A stretch of 64,000 nucleotides of DNA, taken from positions 96,779,827-96,843,826 of the forward strand of contig CM073891.1 of assembly GCA_037176705.1 (NCBI GenBank). Reading direction: 5' to 3'. This document shows, piece by piece, positions 41,444-54,227 of the stretch. The first letter of the stretch is position 1. Every line of letters starts with the position of its first letter. Source of the stretch: Molossus alvarezi. Taxonomy: Eukaryota > Chordata > Mammalia > Chiroptera > Molossidae. A model generated the notes under the pieces. That model searched no databases and had not been told where the DNA came from. It worked only from the letters and a program-made list of their open reading frames with translations. Both the position numbers and the translations under genes were made by a program.

Positions 41444-43215
41444 TTAAAATGCGTAGAGTTTGTCCAGTTCCCCCGGTCTCACAGCGCTGTGTAATGTGCC
41501 CGGCTTCTGAAGCCGTTGAGCTTCCAGTTTGCAGTGATGGGAGGGAATTCAGGGAGGAAACAGAGCCAGGTCACCCCCTGGCTGGCCCTGCTGCCTGCTG
41601 TCCACTGACTGCCAACGGGGGGGTTGCAGTATGATTCTTATGGGTTCGCACCCCTCCTGTGCCTGCGCTTGAGATGGTCATCCAGGGATAATTTGGGATA
41701 GTGTTTTAATTATTTTGAAACATTCAAAATGGACCAAAGACACTACTTCTAGGACTTTATGCCCTTTCGTAGGGATTAGACAATCCGCAGAATCACAAAC
41801 CCCTACAGTTAACTATTAGCCTCTCGAAACCTTGGATGATAAAATGTCCACTTCTCTCAACAAACAAATAGATATATTCTGTTTGCGTATTTAAACAGCT
41901 GGGCCTAACCTTAGAAAACCATTAACCCAGGTTTTGAGCTCGTAATTCCCTCAAGGGCAGAGCCAAAGTTTTATTTATTTTGGATCTCCAGTACCTAAGC
42001 TCATAATGATACATCATAATGGAGCATCACGCAGGCATTGAAGGAAAGGCTGCAGCGGTGTCCGCTTCACGCATGGTCCAAAGGGAGCCCAGTGTCTTCT
42101 TTCTACTTCGCCAACTGGCCGAGGCCGTCTCCTTCCTCAGCTCCGAGTACCTGGCCCTGGCATTGTTCTTTTCTAGTGGACGTGAAAAACACAGAGGTCA
42201 GGGAAAGCAAAGACCTTCTGCTCCAATTTCAGCAAATCTGGATTAGAAAGCTCAGATGCCAGGCCCTGTGATGACCTGGCTCATCAGCGTGAAGTGGTAT
42301 TTCTAAAACGCTTCCAGATGCGGCTGGTGGTGGACAGGTATTAACTTGTTTGGGAGGCATGTCAAAGAAGGCATCCGAGCCTCCCCGCCCCCCAGCTCTA
42401 GGGACATCAATAGGATTAATATTTAACAGGCATGTTTCTCAAGGTCCTCGGGCTCCCTGGTGCCTGGCAGGAGGTCTAGGAGCCTTCCAATTACTCTGGA
42501 AAACAAACACACGACTTGTGGAGCCAGAAAGATACTCGTTCAAACTGGAACGTGGACAAATTGCCACGCTGGGGAAGACCTGGCAATGAACAGCACTGCC
42601 CTGAAAGAGGGTGTTCCTCTCCAACTCGTGCCAGGGCTTCAGGGTGGTGGAGGCTGCCGGTGCCAGCTCCGCCGTCTCGCAGGCCAACTCGTGGTGACCT
42701 TTGGGAATTAGGCCAGGAGATTGGGAGGGGGTGGTCCAGAGAAGATTTCCCGTAGTTCCAATAGAAGGAGAAATTATAACAAGTTGATAGATGTTTTCCT
42801 GAGTTGCTCAAACCTGATAGAGTTTTTGCTCCAACATCAGGATTTTACTTTTTATTTCTCTGACACTTGGATCCAGATTTGTGGAGACTCCCCCAACTGC
42901 TACCATCAACAATATTTGAGCGATGCAAAGTTCAGAGCAAAGCTGTTGCTTGGGACTCAATGGCCCTGGGTTCTAAGTCTCTGGTTTTCAACATCATGAA
43001 GTATTTCTCAAATCTCTCATGATCTCAAAACCCAGGGTCCCAGGAAAAGATGGGTTTCACTCTTCCAGAGTCAGGCTGCCTTCTCCTTTCATATATGACC
43101 AATTCCTGAATATGTATGTTTATAAAGCCTGAGGTATGATGTCTAGCAGTGGACACAGATTATAAAAGAAGTGCATTCCCAGTGAGCCAAACAAAACCTT
43201 TCTACTCGAAGTCGA
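41444..43215. other. SINE-free intergenic block
   Basis: 1.8 kb with no Ves, MIR or L1 recognised; partly GC-rich (41460-41640, 42030-42160, 42340-42720). Short open frames on both strands lack any family signature. This is the longest repeat-poor block between CPA4 and CPA5, so a candidate for regulatory sequence. Confidence 0.4.
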
Positions 43216-43224
43216 ATGAAAACA

Positions 43225-43360
43225 TCAGGCGAGGATCCCGGGGAGCTTGTCAGAAACAGCATCTCTGGCCTCGCTCCAGACCCACTGAATCAGAATCTGC
43301 ATCGAACGTGATTCCCAGGTAATTCACATGCCTGGCAAAGTTTGGGAAGCAATGAGCTAA
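43225..43360 (-). mobile_element. MER5-like hAT remnant
   Basis: Recognised from cagacccactgaatcagaat, ctgcatcgaacgtgattccc and caaagtttgggaagcaatg. Orientation uncertain. Confidence 0.55.
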
Positions 43361-43404
43361 AATATATATATTACTATTTACACTTTACCTCATTGTCTTT
43401 CAGA

Positions 43405-43566
43405 CAGGTTCTCTACCCTGGCTCTACATTAAAATCACCTGGGGGCTTTTGCAAACTATTGATGCCTGGCTTCCATCCCAGACCAATTAAAACAATCTCT
43501 GGACAGTCGTGGTGTAATGATCTGCTCAGGTGATGCTAATGGACAGCCAAGGTTGAGGACCGCAGT
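43405..43566 (-). mobile_element. MER5-like hAT remnant
   Basis: A second copy of similar type: acattaaaatcacctggggg, then gatgctaatggacagcc, then gttgaggaccgcag. Orientation uncertain. Confidence 0.5.
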
Positions 43567-43600
43567 TTTAAACCCAGTTTCCAGTGCTTTTCCCCCAATG

Positions 43601-43602
43601 TT

Positions 43603-43645
<43 letters not shown>

Positions 43646-43647
43646 TT
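43601..43647. repeat. (TTTA)n microsatellite
   Basis: About 12 units; the overgrown A-tail of the adjoining antisense Ves. Confidence 0.92.
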
Positions 43648-43861
43648 CTTTATCCTCACCCAAGGATATTTGTTCCATTGATTTTTTTTTTTTTTTAAGA
43701 TAGAGTGAGAGGGAGGGAGGGAGAGAGAGAGAGAGAACATCGATGTGAGAGACACATCGATTGGTTGCCTCTCACATGACCTAGACTGGGGCTGAGGATT
43801 GAACCCACGACTCTTTGGTCCGTGGGCCGATGATCTAACCATTGAGCTGAACTGGCTGGGG
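43648..43861 (-). repeat. Ves SINE (type A)
   Basis: Antisense copy whose tail is the (TTTA)n run to its left. Duplication ccagtgctttt / ccagtgtttta. Confidence 0.9.
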
Positions 43862-43869
43862 CCCAGTGT

Positions 43870-45770
43870 TTTATGCATCAGTTGGAGACAGTGCTCATGG
43901 ACTTTTTACATTTCTTCACATCCAGATTATTCCAGATTACGTTTCCAAGGATGTTAGAACAACAAACAGCCCAGGAAGACAGAGATAATGTTTCCCTCTG
44001 GAGTGAAGTGCAGATTTGTTTACTGTCCAGTATAATAAATATAATCATCATAGTCAAACTACAGAAAAATAAAGACAGAGGAAATGTGGAAAGAATCCAG
44101 AGGTGGGGAAAGATCACCTTATCTATAAGGAAACAAGAACAAGAACTGTAGAGGGCTTCTTGTCAGAAACCGTGTAAGCAAGGAGAGAGTGGAGTAAAAT
44201 ATTTAAAGAATTGGAAGAAGAAACCACTGACCTAGAATTCTTATCTAGTGAGATTATTCTTCAAGAGTAAAGGAGAAAAACTTTCTCAGACAAACAAAAA
44301 CTGAGGGAATTCACTACCAGTATTAAAAAAAAGTTATTTTGAGGGTAGAAAAAATGATATAGGTGAGAAATTTGTATCTACATAAAGGGAAGGAGAAGAA
44401 ATAAATAAAGGTAAAAGAAAAATATTTTTCTTATTCTTAACTGATCTAAAAGATAACTCTAAAGTAATAACAGTAACAATGTATTCTGTGATTATAACTT
44501 ATGAATAAGTGAAATATATTTCAGCAATGTCCTAAGGGATAGGGGGGAGGAATTGGGAATACTCTTATAAAAGTACATATGAGCCCTGACTGGTTGCTCA
44601 GTGGTTAGAGCATCGGCCCATGAACCAGAGCGTCCTGGGTTTGGTTCCCACTAAGGGCATGTACCTCGGTTGCAATTTGTCCCCAGCCCTGGTTGGGTTG
44701 TGTGGTTGGCAGCCAGTCGATGTGTCTCTCACATCGATGTGTCTCTCTCTCTTCCTCCCTCTCTCCCTCCTGCTCTATCTGAAGATAAATGCAAAAAATG
44801 TCCTCAGGTGAGGATAAAAAACAAACAACAAAAAACCCTACATGAGAGGTAGTATAGTGTTATTTGAAGGTGGACATAGTTAAAAGTATACATGGCAAAC
44901 TCTAGGGAAATTTCTAAAATAATTGTTTAAAAAGTATACTTGATATGCCAAGAGAAAAGATAAATGTAATTGTAGAAAATTCTCAATTAAAACCACAGAA
45001 GGCGGGAAAAGAGGAGGAAGCAAAGAAACAAAGAACAAATATAATTAATAGAAAACAGTGACAAACAGTAGCTCTTACTCCAAGTATATCAGTGATAAAT
45101 TTAAATGTGAGTGGTCTAAATACATAAATAAAAGACAAAGATTGTCAGACCAGATAAAGAAACAAGACTCAACTATTAACTTGTTTACAAGAACTCCACT
45201 TTAAATACATTCACATATGTTAAACGAGAAGGGATAGAGAAAACTATCCCATGCTAACATGAATCAAAAAGAAAATTGTAGTGGCTATCTTAATTTCAGA
45301 CAAAGCAGACTTCAGAAAATGGAAAATTATTAAGGATCAAGAGGGGCATTATGTAACAATGAAGGATTTAATTCTCCAAGAAGATATAATTCTTAACATG
45401 TAAACACCTAACAACAGTGTCACAATACATGAGGCAATAACAGACAGAGAATCAAGGAGAGACAGACAGATCTACCATCTGGTTGGAGACCTGACACCTT
45501 TCTTTCAGTACTCTATAGGTCAAGCAGTCAGAAAATCAGTTAAGATACAGTGGACCCCAACAGCACCATCAATCAACTTGATCTAATTGACATTTATGGA
45601 ACACTCCATCCAACAACAGTACAATTCATGTTCTTCTTAAGCTCTCCCGGACCTTTCGCCAAGATAGACCACATTCTGGGCCATAAAAACAAAACAAGAC
45701 CAAACAAACATACAAAAAAACGGCAAATTTAAAAGGATGGAAATCATAAAAGGTTTCAGGTTCCCTACAC
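43870..45770 (+). mobile_element. Old L1 remnant (ORF1 end to ORF2 start)
   Basis: Sense remnant broken by stops and by a Ves at 44583. It is recognised from ctgacctagaattcttatct, aaaactttctcagacaaaca, aggggcattatgtaacaatg, ctaacaacagtgtcac, caatcaacttgatctaattg and agatagaccacattctgg. The last two lie in the endonuclease-coding part of ORF2. No long frame survives. Confidence 0.7.
44583..44830 (+). repeat. Ves SINE (type A)
   Basis: Sense copy inside the old L1, with tcctcaggtgagga before an A tail. Confidence 0.92.
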
Positions 45771-45995
45771 TCAGGATTCCTCTCCTGCAAGTTAACCTCC
45801 TGGCCGAGCAGGTGTCACTGGCCTTCTCTCTGGACAGTGGGGCTCACGGAACCGGCACAAATACTGACATTGCCACGATGAATAACGTTCTTTGTCTCTG
45901 ACCCAGGAGCTTTGTGTCTTCTGCTGGCACCTGTAAAACTATGGCAAGCTAATTTGTTAGCTAAAAGCGGGGTAAAATCTTCAACCTTTCAGAGT
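45770..45995 (+). repeat. Possible LTR fragment
   Basis: About 200 bp reading like the R-U5 side of a retroviral LTR (gatgaataacgttctttgt near 45877, then tgacccaggagctttgtg). It has no flanking internal genes and the family is unknown. Confidence 0.3.
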
Positions 45996-46015
45996 TCTTG
46001 ACAACACCTTTTTAA

Positions 46016-46212
46016 AAAAATTTTTTATATTTTTAAATTTATTTTTATTTATTTATTTTTATTAATTAATTTATTTTAGTTACAGATGTTTCTCCTCCCC
46101 CCCCCTGATTCCCCGCCCTGTCCCCAGCTTTGCTGTCCATGTCCACTGTTCATGCATACACACATATAAGTTCCGTGGTTTATCTCTCCCCCACCACCCC
46201 CTCTTCTGGGGA
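46016..46212 (-). mobile_element. Short L1 3' end, bat type
   Basis: Strongly 5'-truncated antisense L1. It has a T/A-rich tail, then ttacagatgtttctcctccc and tgtccatgtccactgttcat. Duplication ttgacaacacctttt / ttgacaacatctttt. Same subfamily as 56758. Confidence 0.75.
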
Positions 46213-47115
46213 TTTTGACAACATCTTTTATAGTTTTATTCTTTTCCAGACCAGATCAATCCCTAGTTACCATTAGTCCAGTGAATGTCCAAGTGAGGCT
46301 ATTTATTTCCAGAATGTTTATTTCCATCTTTGTATCAGTGGCATCAAATTTATCTGAATTGTTTAATCACTGGCACTAGTCATTTCAGTTTCCCATTTTC
46401 ACAAAATGTGGGATAATGCATAAACACTGCTGCTTAGATGAAATCAAGTAAGGTCGGGAGCTAAATTGGCAGCCCCCCCCCCAACTCCCACTGTTGCCCC
46501 AAAGCCTGCTGTTGTACAGGAGACAGGGTTAAGCATGTGCAGGTAGTGTTACTATATAATCGATGTACGTTGAGGAAGGCCTAGAGTCAACGTGGATCCA
46601 GAAATACATGTTCTTAAAATTCTTGATCCCAAAGACCTGCCTGGCAGGAAGATGGTTCTGATTCAACGTGACAAAAAGGAGCAGCAGTTTCCAAGTTCCG
46701 ACCAGACATAAGCTTCCAGAGGCACGGCCTTGTTCACAGCAGAGCTCAAGTAGCCCCCCCAATACAGTGTTGTCGAGGTTGGTAAAATTCTCCAATGTCT
46801 GTCAACATTGCTTTAAATACATTTCAATTTAAAAAGTCAGCTTTTGTTACCCAACACCATGTCAGAGAAGAGGTACTCATATAGACGAAGGCGTGACAGT
46901 GTGCAGCTTTTCAGAATCAATTCGTGCCAGGTCATTAGGCCAGCATTCTTCAAATTTATTCACACTGCACCTCCATAATTAAAAAAAAATTAGCATGTCA
47001 CACTCAACATATGTAATTACATATTTATAAATTCTATGTAAATATCATTGTATTCATATTAAGTATTTTATAAAACACAAACAAAAATTGAAATAAAAAA
47101 GGATGAGATAAAAAT
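46213..47115. other. Intergenic, unclassified
   Basis: No recognised element; a C run at 46474-46482. Confidence 0.35.
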
Positions 47116-47124
47116 ATACAGTAG

Positions 47125-47219
47125 GCCCTGGCTGGTTTGGCTCAGTGGTTGGAGCATCCACCTGCGGACCAGCGTCCCGGGTTCGGTTCCCGCTAAGGGC
47201 ACGTACCAAAAAAAAAAAA
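47125..47219 (+). repeat. Head-only Ves SINE
   Basis: Only the tRNA-like head is present (47125-47207, 83 nt), ending gggcacgtacc and followed directly by 13 A. A-box-like tggctcagtgg and B-box-like gggttcggttcc are intact. Perfect 9-bp duplication atacagtag at 47116-47124 and 47220-47228. It has the same 3' breakpoint as the copy at 17606. Confidence 0.92.
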
Positions 47220-47384
47220 ATACAGTAGCAGTCATAATAATAATAATGTCTTCCTTTATCCGATATAGGAGTGAATGCCTCACTGTGGAGATCACGGGAT
47301 TTGATCAAAGCATGCTTCTAACCTCTGTCTCTGATTTACCTTGAGCTCTCTCATAGTTTCATTCACCTGCCTCTTCAACTAGAC

Positions 47385-47584
47385 CAGGGGTAGGCAAATT
47401 ACAGACTCCAGGCCGGATCTAGCCTCCACCTTTTTTGTACAGCCTGCAAGCTAAGAATGCTTTTCATATTTCTCAGTGTAAGCAAGACTGTTCAGTGAGA
47501 ATGCTTGTTCTGTCTTACCTCTGGACCCCCAAAGCCTACAATATTTACTGTTGGCCCTTCCCAGAAAGAATTTGCTGGCCCCTG
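47385..47584. mobile_element. hAT-Charlie-type remnant
   Basis: 200 bp with inverted termini caggggtaggcaaa and (other strand) caggggccagcaaa. The interior (gccggatctagcctccacc, aaagcctacaatatttactg) is known from non-autonomous Charlie elements. No clear 8-bp duplication. Confidence 0.65.
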
Positions 47585-47589
47585 GGTCA

Positions 47590-49115
47590 CCTTTGTGTCT
47601 AGGTCGCCTTTGCCTTTCCTCCAGGAGGGACTTCACGGGAGCCTCACAGAGCCTCACAGGCGGCTCTCTGTCCACGGGGCCGGCCATTGTCCTGTAGGCA
47701 GCCTTCCTCCAAAGAGTAGGAAGTGGCTTCTGAGGTGGCGGCTGCCAACCCTCTGCCTCACTGGGCGCAGGCTCTTGGACTGTGGCTGTAGGTACCTTAT
47801 GGAGTGGTGGTCCTTGGGTGGCCGGACCTTCTGTCACAGGGCAGTGAGATCTATGGGCTGAGGGCCAGGACATGTCACTGGGCAAACTCTCTTCTCTTCA
47901 GAGTCTGGGTAGAGGTGGGCTGGACCTTGGGCTCCCTTAGTAGGTGGCTGGACCAGCAGGACAGGAGGTGGGTATCCTGCAGTTGGAAGGAGGCCTGCTG
48001 GGTGCCCAGGTGGAGGTAGCCATGTGGCAGAGGGTGGCCTAAGAACCTATCATCAACTGCTGGGCCTAAGCTTGGGATTAGACACCTGTCCTTGGGGAGG
48101 GGAAGGCAAGACCCTGGCATTGGAGGACTGCACTTGAAGATGACACCACGTGATGGCTGGGGGTGGTGAGAATGAGGTCCACTCACTTAAAATGAGGAGC
48201 AGGACAGAACAAAGATTTAGGAGCTCTGAGCTGATGGATGCAGAGCTGGTGAAACAGACAGGGTGAAGGCCTAGAAAGCAAGCTTTGTTCCCTAAGCTGT
48301 AGGCAGTCATTGGAACGAGTGCATCAATCAAAAAGTAGGTCCTAGGCAGTGGCCTGGGCTGTATGCAGGCTTCCTGGGGTCACACAGTTGAATGTAACAC
48401 AGACCATGAGGAGTTTGTTAGACAGATGCTTGTACAGTCTTAGAATCTATATAATGTGTAATGGTGGAGGGAGGCACGAAGTGTGATTAGTGGAGATACA
48501 GTTAGTAGGGCTTCTGGGGGGAGGGGCTTTTGAATGATGATGTTGAGTGATGAAGAGGATCTAGAAACTCTAGTCTAGAGCATTAACCCCCTTTCGGTAG
48601 GTTGCTGTTTTCTTGGATTTTTATTACTTTATTTCCTTTGAAAGAACCTGTATGGCATATTTCTAGAAGGTGGGATAAGTCTGTATTTTTGTTAATTAAA
48701 TCACATTTTGAGTGTACCGTGGGGGCTGGCTATATTAAGAAACTGGTAAATCCCTTTGTTAATCAAAGAATCCTTTTGCACTGCGAATGATGACACTTCT
48801 GTTTTTCTGTGTGTGGGGTTTGTTTTTTTTTTAAAGGATTACGCTCGATAGATATATTTATTTCCATGAAGCACCCAAAGGGGACTTTTAGAAATTAAAC
48901 ATAATTTAGTTTGGGAGTTTTATTTGCAAATATTGGACAACCTCATGCAATCTCTGGAGACCCTCAGGGTGGCTCCCAACCAGCAGTGGGAATTAATACC
49001 TTTAATAAAGAAGGGATTCGGGGCCGGAATCAGATTTCCTCTGACCTACTCACACTGCTTCAGCTAATTAACTACTTCATACTTCACCTAACTCAGCTCA
49101 AATGTCACTCTCTTT
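47590..49115. other. SINE-free intergenic block
   Basis: 1.5 kb, moderately GC-rich at 47600-48180, with no recognised repeat. The overlapping open frames on both strands at 47451-47885 show no family signature. Confidence 0.4.
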
Positions 49116-49124
49116 TTTTTTTTT

Positions 49125-49390
49125 TCCGAGCTTTATTTTTTGTATGTGTGTGTGGTAAAATATATGGAACATCAACTTTACCACTTTAATCATTTTAAGT
49201 GTAGAGTTTAGCGATGTTAATTACATTCACACTGTTGTACAACCACCCTCACCATCCATCTCCAGAACTTTTTCATTTTCCCCAACCGAAACACTGGCCC
49301 CACTAAACACTAATCCTCTCTGTGAGATGGACTTTCACCTTATTCCCTCTCCCACCAGCCCCTGGCCACCACCTAGGTATCAAATGCCAC
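49125..49390 (-). repeat. L1 3' UTR fragment
   Basis: Same type as 7690-8045: gtggtaaaatatatggaac, tgttgtacaaccaccctca, tccagaactttttcatttt. Confidence 0.75.
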
Positions 49391-49537
49391 CTTTTAAACT
49401 TCAGATCTGTTTTAATCAGCTATACAGTTAAATAGTTTAAAGAGTCATGTATTTCTGCAAGACTTTAGGAAAAGCAGCAGAATACCCGTCCCTCCTCCTG
49501 TGACTTCTCTCCAGCAATAACCATGTTGAATTCTTTT

Positions 49538-49752
49538 TAAAAAAATTGTTTTTTTCTTTATTGATTTTAGAGAGAGAGGAAAGGAGAAATAGGGAGAGAC
49601 AGAAACATCGATGAGAGAGAATATTGCCGCCTCCCGCACGCGCCCCCCTGAGGATCAGGCCCACATCCTGGGCATGTGCCCTGACTGGGAATCAAACTGG
49701 TGACCTCTTGGTGAATGGGTCGACGTTCGGCCACTGAGCCACGCCAGCCGGG
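49538..49752 (-). repeat. Ves SINE (type B)
   Basis: Antisense copy. Duplication ccatgttgaattcttt / ccatattgaattcttt. Confidence 0.93.
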
Positions 49753-50554
49753 CCATATTGAATTCTTTAGCTTTGACATTCATATCCACAAACCTAGAGA
49801 AGGCTCTTCTATTACTACTTCTTCATTTTTCAGGTTTTTAAAATCTATTGATTTTTTCCCTATGAAAAATAAGAATTTAGCTTTCCCATATTTTCTTTAA
49901 AATATTGTATTGTGAAGTGCAACACACAGAGCCTGTATAAAACCTACGCACACTGTTAAAAATAAAATCAACACTCTTTACCCACCATTCAGCTTAAGGA
50001 CGAGAACATAACATAGTCTTAGAAACTGCCCCTCAATGGCATGTCCTTCCCTTCCCTGGATGAAACCACTAGTCCATGCTCATAATTTCCTTCCTTTTCT
50101 TCATATGTATCATGTGTGTACACATTCCTAAACAAATATTGCTCAGTCTTACCTGTCTTTGAGCACATCTAAATGGAAACATACAACGTGTGTTCTGATT
50201 TTTTTTCCTTCACTCAACATTATGGTTGCGTGTAGCTGTAGCTGTGATTGATTCATTGTCTCTACTCTGTTGTGGTTGGTATGAACACAACTCCATCTCC
50301 ATTTATCCAGACTTGTTCCTGTATTTCGGTGCACATGCGCAGCAGGTCCTCCAGAACACAAAGCTGGGAGTAGAATTGTTGGAATTGTCGGGTGTGCAGT
50401 ACATTTTTAATTTGACTAGGTAACGACTGTTTTCCAAAGTGATTTCATCAATTTATAAAGCTCCACCAGCAGTGGAAGAGAAATTCTATTGCCCCCTGTT
50501 TTTGCCAACATTGGGTATATAGACTGACTTTTAAAAAATGCTCATTGGGGAATA

Positions 50555-50736
50555 TGTCTTTTTTTTTTTTCAGAGAAAGAGGAAGGGAGAAAGAGACATC
50601 GATTGGTTGCCACCCAAATGCTCCCTGACCAGGGATCGAACCCAAAACCTGGGTATGTGCCCTGATTGGGAATTGACCCTATGACTCTTCCGTGCATGGG
50701 GTGACACTCAACCAACTGAGCTACACCAGCCAGGGC
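50555..50736 (-). repeat. Ves SINE (type B), short
   Basis: Antisense copy missing part of the middle; head ends agccagggct. Confidence 0.85.
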
Positions 50737-50749
50737 TAGACAGACTTTT

Positions 50750-52100
50750 TAACTTTTGCCAATTTGGTGGTGTGATGTGGTAATTTCACTGTGGTTTTCA
50801 TTTGTTTTTCCCTGATTATTAATTACTAATTTTCATATGGCCTTTCATGTTTTTTGCCCATTAAAAAAATAATTCACAGATGTTTTTACATGTCATGCAC
50901 ATTAACTGTTGACCAGTTTTGTGTGTTGTAAATATGTCCTCTCAGTTTGAGGTCTGCTTTTTTCTCTCTGTCAAGGGTCTTAAGAACAGAAGTTCTTAAG
51001 TTGATTTCATCCATTTCTCCCTTTATGGGAACCTTTATGTTTGTTTGTTTTTTTCTTTTGTGTCTTATTTAGAAAAATGATTCCCTATCCCAATGTCATA
51101 AAAATATTCTCTATAGTGTCTCCTAAGTGTGTTATAGTTTTTTGCCTTATCTATTTAAATATTTTTATCTACCTAGAATTAATTTTGGTATGTGGTGTGA
51201 TAGGGACTTCATTCCAGTGTCTTCATATAGATCTACAATTGTCCCAGCAACGTTATTGCATTGTCTGTGTGCCCCACAATGATCTGTTGGGTTAAGTCTG
51301 CACAAAATGAAATTGCCAGAATGCTTGGTTTTGTTTCTGTGCTATGTTCTATTCGTCTATCTGTACCGATACACCAGTGTCTCAGTTACTATTGCTTCAT
51401 AGTATGTCTTACTGTCTGGTACAGAAAGCTCCCCTAGTAGTTATTCTTCAGGATTATATTGACACTTCTTAAGATCTTTATGTTTACGTATATGTTTTCG
51501 TCAACTTGTGAACTTCTGTGGAACTGTTGGGCTTTTGACTGGCATTACATTGACTCTCTACTGTCGATCTATTTGGGGAGAGTGGATAATTTTATGACAC
51601 TGAGTTTTCTTACCCCCAAACTTAGCATATCTTTAGATTTGTTTAGAACCTTAGCATTTTTCAATAAAGTTTTATAATTGTCTCTCAGAAGGACTGCATA
51701 TTATTTGTTAGAATTATTCTAGAATATTTTTATATGGTCAATATTCTTGGGAAATTGAAAGTAGTGTTGTTATGTACTGACCCTCTTATTTCTGATTAGA
51801 CCTTTTGCATCAAAATTTATGTTATATTACTAAACCTACAGATGCTTTCTTTTGGTTAGCGTTTACCTGGAATATCTCTTTTCCATGTTTGACTTTGAGT
51901 TTCTCTTTGTTCTTATTCTTTAAGAATATCTCTTCTGAATATATATAGGTAGGTTTTAAAAAAAATCTATTCTGATCATTTTTATCTTTCACCAGAGAGC
52001 TACACCCTTTTACATTCAGTATGATTAAAAATAGATGTAGGTGAGTTTCTTCATTTTATGTGTCTTTTCTACTTGTCCTACTTAAAAAAATTCCTTTAAA
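50750..52100 (-). mobile_element. Old L1, antisense
   Basis: Antisense remnant of L1 ORF2-coding and flanking sequence: ttgaggtctgcttttttctc, ccctatcccaatgtcataaa, gaattaattttggtatgtgg, ctgttgggcttttgactggc, cttagcatatctttagattt. No open frame of useful length. The left part (49755-50554) is probably the same element or a related one. Confidence 0.65.
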
Positions 52101-52708
52101 AAAAACCTTCCTTTCTCATTTTCTTTTGCTTTATTCTCCCCACCCTTCACCCCTTTTCTCATTTAATCTTTACCCTTTCTACCTGTTTGGAGTCTTTTAG
52201 TTCTTATTCTAGCTATTTGAACATTGCACACTCAACCAAAGTCTAGAAAATTATCAATATCTACCTTTTCTCCCAAAAATTCCAGGACCTTAAAACACTA
52301 ACTCTGATTACTCATTTGAAAGTAATGTGCATTATTGTCCAGGATTTAAAATCTTGGTGTTAGGTGATCGGGAAGAAAATATCCCTGGAGAATTTGTAAC
52401 AACAAGTAAGCCCATGCATGAGTTTGGGATCTAAATTTGTGCTAACTATGCAGGCCCCCCTGAAACTCCCAGAAGTAAATGCAAATCCTCTCTGGAAGAC
52501 TTCAATTTCAATCTAGGCCTCAAGGATGTCTACACTTAAAGGTCCAAAGAAAATGATTGACTCAACAGATGAATGGGTAAATGGCACAAGAAAACAATGT
52601 GCCATGAGTAAGAACCAACAGAAACATTGCAACAGAAATAGACTTACAAAGTCTTCAGACACTGCAGTTACCTGACATAGAATATAAACTAACTATATTT
52701 TATAAATT

Positions 52709-52970
52709 TTTATTTTTATTTTTTATCCTCACCCGAGGATATTTTTCCATCCTTTGTTCAGGTAGAGTGGGAGGGAGAGAGAGGAACAGAGAGAGAGAGA
52801 GAGAGAGAAACATCGATGTGAAAGGAACACATCGAGTGGCTGCCAGCCGCACAACCGTCCAGGGCCGGGGACAAACTGCAACCGAGGTACGTGCCCTTAG
52901 CGGGAACCGAACCTGGGGCTCTCTGGACCACAGGCCGACGCTCTAACCGCTGAGCCAAACTGGCCAGGGC
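52709..52970 (-). repeat. Ves SINE (type A)
   Basis: Antisense copy. Duplication aactatattttataaattt / aattatattttataaattt. Confidence 0.95.
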
Positions 52971-52999
52971 TAATTATATTTTATAAATTTAAGGAAACA

Positions 53000-54200
53000 A
53001 GCAAGGAGCTCTAAAATAGATAAGAAATTTGTCATTTGGGCTTGAAAAAAATCGAGTAGGACTTGTAAAAATGAACACCATATTGTGTTGACTATGAAAC
53101 GCAACTAGGATGCACTATACTTTTATGTGCCATCAGAAACACTGCCAATTATCATTGCAAGATGCCACTAATTATGACATGCACCCTGATTTCAGAGGTA
53201 TTAAAATATAAGAAAAAAACTGTTTTAGAATTGATGAACTGTAGAAATTGAAACCTAAAATTTAGTAGATTGATTAAATTACAGATTAAACTCAGCTTAT
53301 GGGAGAATCAGCTAACTGGACTAAAACTCCCCAAATATTTGATAAAAATAAATTATCCAAGATGTAGCCTAGAGAGACAATAAAATGGAAATATAACAGA
53401 ATGAGTAAGAGAGTTGGAGGATAGAATGAGAAGACCTAACATATGTAATCAAAAGTTCCAGAAAGTGATAGAATGAAAAAGAGGCAAAGTTTAAAAATAT
53501 AATGACTGAGAAATTTGTGAAAATAGTGGAAAGCGAGCCATCCCCAGATATAGGAATCCAACTGAATCTCAGGCATAATAAACTTAAAAAAACAAAATCT
53601 ATATCTAGACACACTGTGGTGTATGTGAAGAATACATGAAAGTAAAACTGCACGACATCAGAGACAAAGAGATCTTCAAAGCAATCAGAGATAAGAAACG
53701 ATCACCTACTATAGAACAGTAAATGGAACTTTGGACCGCAAAAATGGAAGCCAGAGACAGTGGGATTTTTGTTGTTGTTGTTGTTAATCCTAACCTGAGG
53801 ATATTTTTCCATTGATTTTTGGATAGAGTGGAAGGGGGGTGGGGGAGAGAAACATCCACATGAGAGAGATACATCGATTGGTTGCCTCCCTCACGACCCT
53901 GACTGGGAGCCAGGGATTGGACCTGCAACCCAGATACGTGCCCTTGACCAGGAATCGAACCCATGACCTCCATCCGCAGGCCGACGCTCTAACTGCTGAG
54001 CCAAACTGGCCAGGGCACAGTGGGATGTTTTTAACATGTCGAGAGAAAAATAATGACCTAGAATTGAAACCCAGCAAAATAAAGAATTTTCAGACAAATA
54101 AAAACAGAGAACTCCACTCAAGAAACGTTTTAAAAGGTATACTCCAAGCAGAAGGCAAATGACCATAGAGGAAAGGATTCAGTGAACTCTAGGGAGAAAG
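53000..54200 (+). mobile_element. Old L1/HAL1-like remnant
   Basis: Sense remnant of the same stretch seen at 43870-44400: aaatggaagccagagacagt, then (after a Ves) atgacctagaattgaaaccc, agaattttcagacaaataaa, ctccaagcagaaggcaaatg. Frames are broken. Confidence 0.65.
53771..54016 (-). repeat. Ves SINE (type A)
   Basis: Antisense copy in the L1 remnant. Duplication acagtgggattttt / acagtgggatgttt. Confidence 0.93.
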
Positions 54201-54227
54201 TTTGCTTATCTCTCAGGTGTCTGGCTA

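Noticed and set aside
47451..47885. Overlapping open frames on both strands (144 and 118 codons)
   Set aside because: GC-rich sequence, partly inside a hAT remnant; no start context, splice sites or known domains.
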